A DNA stretch of 10,641 bases from Chitinophaga pinensis (GTDB lineage Bacteria; Bacteroidota; Bacteroidia; UKL13-3), in NCBI GenBank assembly GCA_945876985.1, contig CAMCQX010000029.1, positions 1-10,641 on the forward strand, in the 5' to 3' direction. Position 1 is the stretch's first letter. Each line of letters begins with the position of its first letter. The position numbers were made by a program, and so were the translations under genes. This document shows positions 7,719 to 10,641 of this stretch, one piece after another. The notes below the pieces were generated by a model. It had not been told where the DNA came from. It was given only the letters and a program-made list of their open reading frames with translations, and did no database searches.

Positions 7719-7757
7719 GAAGCAATCATTTTTGATTTACACAAAAATGATTGCTTC
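7719..7757. terminator. Hairpin between convergent genes, probable bidirectional terminator
   Basis: GAAGCAATCATTTTTG (7719-7734) and CAAAAATGATTGCTTC (7742-7757) form a perfect 16-bp stem with a 7-base loop. It starts 11 bases after the stop of the T9SS cargo gene and lies 18 bases from the stop of the convergent DUF255 gene. Neither side has a classical T-tract directly after the stem: the plus side continues ATAAAAAAACC and the minus side TAAAGCC. Position and stem quality support termination in both directions, but efficiency is uncertain. Confidence 0.7.
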
Positions 7758-7775
7758 ATAAAAAAACCTTTAAAA

Positions 7776-9782
7776 CTATAAGTCTTCTAAACTATAAACT
7801 GGTAATCCGCAGGTTTTATCATTACAAACATAAATAGCAGTTTTGCCTTCAGTAGGCATTTTATCTTTCAATAATGGAATATTTGTATGTTGCTTTGCAA
7901 TGGCAAAAAGTGTATTTGGTGAATAACGCTGTTGCAATTGTTGCATGATATTTTCCGCATCGTTTCCAATCATAACAATTTGTTTTACTCCTTGTATTTT
8001 ATTTAAACTTAACTGCATCCAATTGGTATAACTGCTGGTGTTTTTAGCAAATTTTTGTTGTACTAAAGTCAACATTTCATTCACCATATTTTCATAGTTA
8101 TCATTGCTAAAATAATAGCTTAATGCTTGCAAACAATGGCCAAAAACACTATTCGCACTTGGAATCACATCATCAGTTAAGTCCAATTTTCGGGCTATTA
8201 AAGCAGTATCGGTATTTGACTTAAAGTAAAATAATTTTTTCTCATCACTGTAAAAATAATTAATGCTTAACTCCATTAATTCATTGGCTTTTTGCAAGTA
8301 TTTTTCATCAAAACTAATTTGGTAAAAATCAATCAATGCTTTGCTTAAACAAGCATAATCTTCCGCAAATCCATGAATGCTAATTTTGCCGTTTTTATAG
8401 ATTCTAAACAATTGATTGTTCACCCATAAATTTTCTAAAATACTATCCAATGCTTTTTGCGCAGCATGGAAAAATGTTTTATCATTCAATGCTTTGTATG
8501 CTTCGCAATAACCTGAAACCATTAAAGCATTCCAACTGGTAATTACTTTATCATCTAACCCGGGTTTGGTTTTTTTGTTGCGTTCAGCAACTAAAATAGC
8601 ATTGCATTTTTCAATGATTGCTTCTATTTCAATGTTGTTTTTCCCTGTAATTTTTTCTAGTTCTTCTATTGTTCTGGTCTTGTATAAAATGCTTGCACCA
8701 TGTTCCCAATTTCCATAAGCATCTACCGAATAATAAAGGCTAAACAAAGGTTCATTTTCACCTAAATATTCCACTAATTCCGGTCGAGTCCATATATAAT
8801 ACTTGCCTTCTATTCCTTCACTATCGGCATCTAAGGCTGAATAAAACAAACCACTTTCGTGGGTTAATTCATGTTGTAAAAACTGGTGCGTTTTGTAAAT
8901 AATATTTTTGTACAAAGGATTTTTTGTTAACTGAAAAGCTTGCGCATATAAACCCATTAATTGTCCATTATCGTAAAGCATTTTTTCAAAATGAGGTGCT
9001 TTCCAATACACATCGGTGCTATAGCGCGCAAAACCACCTTCTATTTGGTCAAAAATTCCGCCATTGGCCATGCCATTCAAGGTTTGTGTTACCGCTTCTA
9101 ACAGCAATTCGTTTTTTGAAAACTGGTAATATTGCAAATAAAAGTGCCAATTATTGGGCATGGGGAATTTAGGTGCCCAATTGTATCCACCATATATTAA
9201 ATCGAAGTTTTTGCTCCAATTTTCTACTGCAGTTTCAATGGTTTCTAATTTTATTGCTGAATTTTCTGCAGGAATAATTTGGTCTAATTTATTAATTCCA
9301 TTGGTTAATTCTGCGGCATATTCAAAAGCTTCTACTTTTCTGTCTTGGTAAAAATCGGCAATGGATTGCAATGTTTTTTTCCATTGTTCTATTGGGAAAT
9401 AAGTTCCACCATGTAGCGGCCTTCCATCAGGTAAAGCAAAACAATTTAAAGGCCAACCGCCACGTCCAGTAAGCAATTGTACCGCATCCATGTATATTTG
9501 ATCTATATCAGGACGTTCTTCTCTATCTACTTTTATGCAAATAAAGTTTTTGTTCATTAAGGCTGCTACTTCTTCGTTTTCAAAACTTTCGTGTTCCATT
9601 ACATGACACCAATGACAAGCCGAGTAACCAATGCTCACCAGTATCATTTTATCTTCACTCTTGGCTTTTAAAAGTGTTTCCTCGTTCCATTCTAACCAAT
9701 TTACTGGATTGTGTGCATGCTGCAATAAATAAGGACTACTGGCGTGAATTAACGAGTTGGTATGTTTATGTGTTGTGGTCAT
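7776..9782 (-). CDS. DUF255 thioredoxin-fold protein (YyaL / SSP411 family)
   Basis: This is a 668-residue protein, the usual length for the family. It has an N-terminal thioredoxin-like (DUF255) domain followed by an all-alpha six-hairpin (alpha/alpha barrel) region like N-acylglucosamine 2-epimerases. [18 protein letters not shown] (15-32) and [17 protein letters not shown] (52-68) are family hallmarks; the latter holds the CxxC pair C56-H-W-C59. [14 protein letters not shown] and [12 protein letters not shown] follow, then TYFP. Later blocks [44 protein letters not shown] and [14 protein letters not shown] are also conserved. A second Cys pair (C653, C658 in [11 protein letters not shown]) lies near the end. 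Bacterial members have no settled function; a redox or sugar-related role is inferred. There is no signal peptide, so it should be cytoplasmic. I chose the ATG at 9782: an in-frame TTG at 9815 would add 11 non-conserved residues and lies inside the upstream terminator hairpin. The stop codon is TAG. Confidence 0.93.
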   Translation of the reverse strand: MTTTHKHTNSLIHASSPYLLQHAHNPVNWLEWNEETLLKAKSEDKMILVSIGYSACHWCHVMEHESFENEEVAALMNKNFICIKVDREERPDIDQIYMDAVQLLTGRGGWPLNCFALPDGRPLHGGTYFPIEQWKKTLQSIADFYQDRKVEAFEYAAELTNGINKLDQIIPAENSAIKLETIETAVENWSKNFDLIYGGYNWAPKFPMPNNWHFYLQYYQFSKNELLLEAVTQTLNGMANGGIFDQIEGGFARYSTDVYWKAPHFEKMLYDNGQLMGLYAQAFQLTKNPLYKNIIYKTHQFLQHELTHESGLFYSALDADSEGIEGKYYIWTRPELVEYLGENEPLFSLYYSVDAYGNWEHGASILYKTRTIEELEKITGKNNIEIEAIIEKCNAILVAERNKKTKPGLDDKVITSWNALMVSGYCEAYKALNDKTFFHAAQKALDSILENLWVNNQLFRIYKNGKISIHGFAEDYACLSKALIDFYQISFDEKYLQKANELMELSINYFYSDEKKLFYFKSNTDTALIARKLDLTDDVIPSANSVFGHCLQALSYYFSNDNYENMVNEMLTLVQQKFAKNTSSYTNWMQLSLNKIQGVKQIVMIGNDAENIMQQLQQRYSPNTLFAIAKQHTNIPLLKDKMPTEGKTAIYVCNDKTCGLPVYSLEDL

Positions 9783-9800
9783 GAAGTTTGAATAAATTAA

Positions 9801-9834
9801 AAATCCCAATTGCAAATTAATACAATTGGGATTT
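9801..9834 (-). terminator. Rho-independent terminator of the sigma factor gene
   Basis: AAATCCCAATTG (9801-9812) pairs perfectly with CAATTGGGATTT (9823-9834) around a 10-base loop. Read leftward it is followed by TTAATTTATT, a T-rich tail. It begins 18 bases after the stop of the sigma factor gene and ends 18 bases before the ATG of the DUF255 gene. So the downstream gene must rely on read-through or on a promoter overlapping the hairpin. Confidence 0.8.
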
Positions 9835-9852
9835 AGTTATGTTTCTAAATTT

Positions 9853-10641
9853 TTATCCTAAGTATGATTTTAAGATTTTGCTTTTAGATGATTTACGTAA
9901 TCTACGCAAAGCTTTTTCTTTTATTTGGCGAACACGTTCGCGGGTTAAACCAATTTTTTCACTGATATCTTCTAGCGTATGTGCTGGTCCGCCATCTAGT
10001 CCGTAATAGAATTTCAACACGTCTTTTTCTTTTTCACTTAAAGTAGAAATAACACGGTTAATTTCTTTTTGTAACGACTCGTTGATTAACTGAACATCTG
10101 GACGAGGCTCATCGTTGCTATCTAAAATTCCTAATAAAGTATTGTCTTCACCTTCGGTTAAAGGTGCATCAATTGATAAATGACGACCTGTGCTGCGCAA
10201 TGCATTTTCCACTTCTAAAATTGGAATATCCATGGCTAAAGCAATTTCTTCTACGGTTGGTTCGCGCTCTAATTGTTGTTCTAATTTTGCAGCTGCATTA
10301 CCAATTCTCCCTATTGAACCTACTTTGTTTAAAGGTAAACGAACAATACGACTTTGATCGGCTAAAGCTTGTAAAATAGATTGGCGAATCCACCAAACTG
10401 CATAAGAAATGAATTTAAAACCACGGGTTTCATCAAAACGTTTTGCCGCTTTTATTAAACCTAAATTTCCTTCGTTTATTAAATCACCAAGCGTTAAACC
10501 TTGGTTTTGATATTGTTTTGAAACTGAAACCACAAAACGCAAATTGGCATTTACCAAACGTTCCAAAGCTACTTGATCTCCCTCTCTAATTCTACGTGCA
10601 AGTTCTACTTCTTCCTGCGCATCAATCATAGAAACTTTGCT
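9853..10641 (-). CDS. rpoD: Primary sigma-70 factor RpoD (5' end beyond window)
   Basis: This is the housekeeping sigma subunit that gives RNA polymerase promoter recognition. The frame is open to the right edge (262 residues visible). An ATG at 10629 exists, but the reading continues upstream as SKVS and homologues have roughly 25-30 more residues (a '...YLQEIGK...EEEVELA' start), so the gene is cut by the window rather than starting there. Counting from that internal Met, region 2 is about residues 27-85, including [43 protein letters not shown] and the -7-recognition part [10 protein letters not shown]. Region 3 is about 95-160 ([20 protein letters not shown]). Region 4 is about 185-250, with the helix-turn-helix [28 protein letters not shown]. 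Like other Bacteroidota primary sigma factors it is short (under 300 residues) with no room for a long region 1.1. It is closed by its own terminator. Confidence 0.96.
   Translation of the reverse strand, partial: SKVSMIDAQEEVELARRIREGDQVALERLVNANLRFVVSVSKQYQNQGLTLGDLINEGNLGLIKAAKRFDETRGFKFISYAVWWIRQSILQALADQSRIVRLPLNKVGSIGRIGNAAAKLEQQLEREPTVEEIALAMDIPILEVENALRSTGRHLSIDAPLTEGEDNTLLGILDSNDEPRPDVQLINESLQKEINRVISTLSEKEKDVLKFYYGLDGGPAHTLEDISEKIGLTRERVRQIKEKALRRLRKSSKSKILKSYLG

Noticed and set aside
8924..9172. 82-residue plus-strand ORF opposite the DUF255 gene
   Set aside because: It is antisense to strongly conserved DUF255 coding sequence and shows no recognisable motif.
9154..9351. 65-residue plus-strand ORF opposite the DUF255 gene
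   Set aside because: It is antisense to real coding sequence, short, and without a supporting promoter or domain.
9783..9815. TTG start for the DUF255 protein, adding 11 residues
   Set aside because: The start codon and extension lie within or next to the sigma-gene terminator hairpin, and the extra residues are not part of the family's N-terminus.
10164..10379. 71-residue plus-strand ORF opposite rpoD
   Set aside because: It is antisense to the conserved sigma regions 2-3 and is explained by the complement of that gene.
10627..10629. ATG at 10629 as the true start of the sigma factor
   Set aside because: The frame stays open to the window edge (SKVS precedes the Met) and primary sigma factors of this group have additional conserved N-terminal residues, so the gene is cut by the window.
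1..10641. CRISPR array, tRNA, rRNA, insertion sequence or defence/toxin system
   Set aside because: No regularly spaced repeats, transposase motifs, conserved RNA sequences or characteristic effector domains were found on either strand.

Overview
The window looks like chromosomal DNA from a low-GC member of the Bacteroidota. Four things point there. The large secreted protein ends in a type IX secretion (T9SS) sorting domain. The DUF3127 and DUF6913 proteins belong to families typical of this phylum. The primary sigma factor is of the short Bacteroidota kind. Start codons are preceded by A/T-rich sequence with no Shine-Dalgarno motif. I cannot place it below phylum with confidence.

Layout, left to right. 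A leftward three-gene cluster (2573 down to 1) encodes a geranylgeranyl-reductase-like flavoprotein, a DUF6913 protein and the first 251 residues of a predicted outer-membrane beta-barrel protein that runs off the left edge. The genes are 12 and 27 bases apart, so they are probably one transcript. To the right is a leftward single gene for a DUF3127 protein with an SSB-like acidic tail (DDLPF), closed by a strong hairpin terminator at 2664-2696. A divergent A/T-rich region (3097-3366) holds a tandem 9-bp repeat, an inverted repeat and a plausible Bacteroidota promoter. It leads rightward into a 1446-residue T9SS cargo protein made of a beta-helix, Ig-like segments, a LamG-like domain and the sorting tail. 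That gene converges, across a 16-bp perfect hairpin, on a leftward DUF255 (YyaL/SSP411-type) thioredoxin-fold protein. At the right edge lies the leftward primary sigma factor, missing its first few dozen residues, with a hairpin terminator only 18 bases before the DUF255 start codon.

Most of this is ordinary core genome: housekeeping sigma factor, redox enzymes, a DNA-binding accessory protein and one surface protein. I see no mobile element, CRISPR array, tRNA, rRNA, toxin-antitoxin pair or defence cluster. I do not find convincing evidence of a new multi-gene system. The points most worth a second look are the flavoprotein-DUF6913-barrel cluster, the SSB-like tail on a non-OB-annotated protein, the repeats in the secreted protein's beta-helix, and the terminator that sits almost on top of the DUF255 start.
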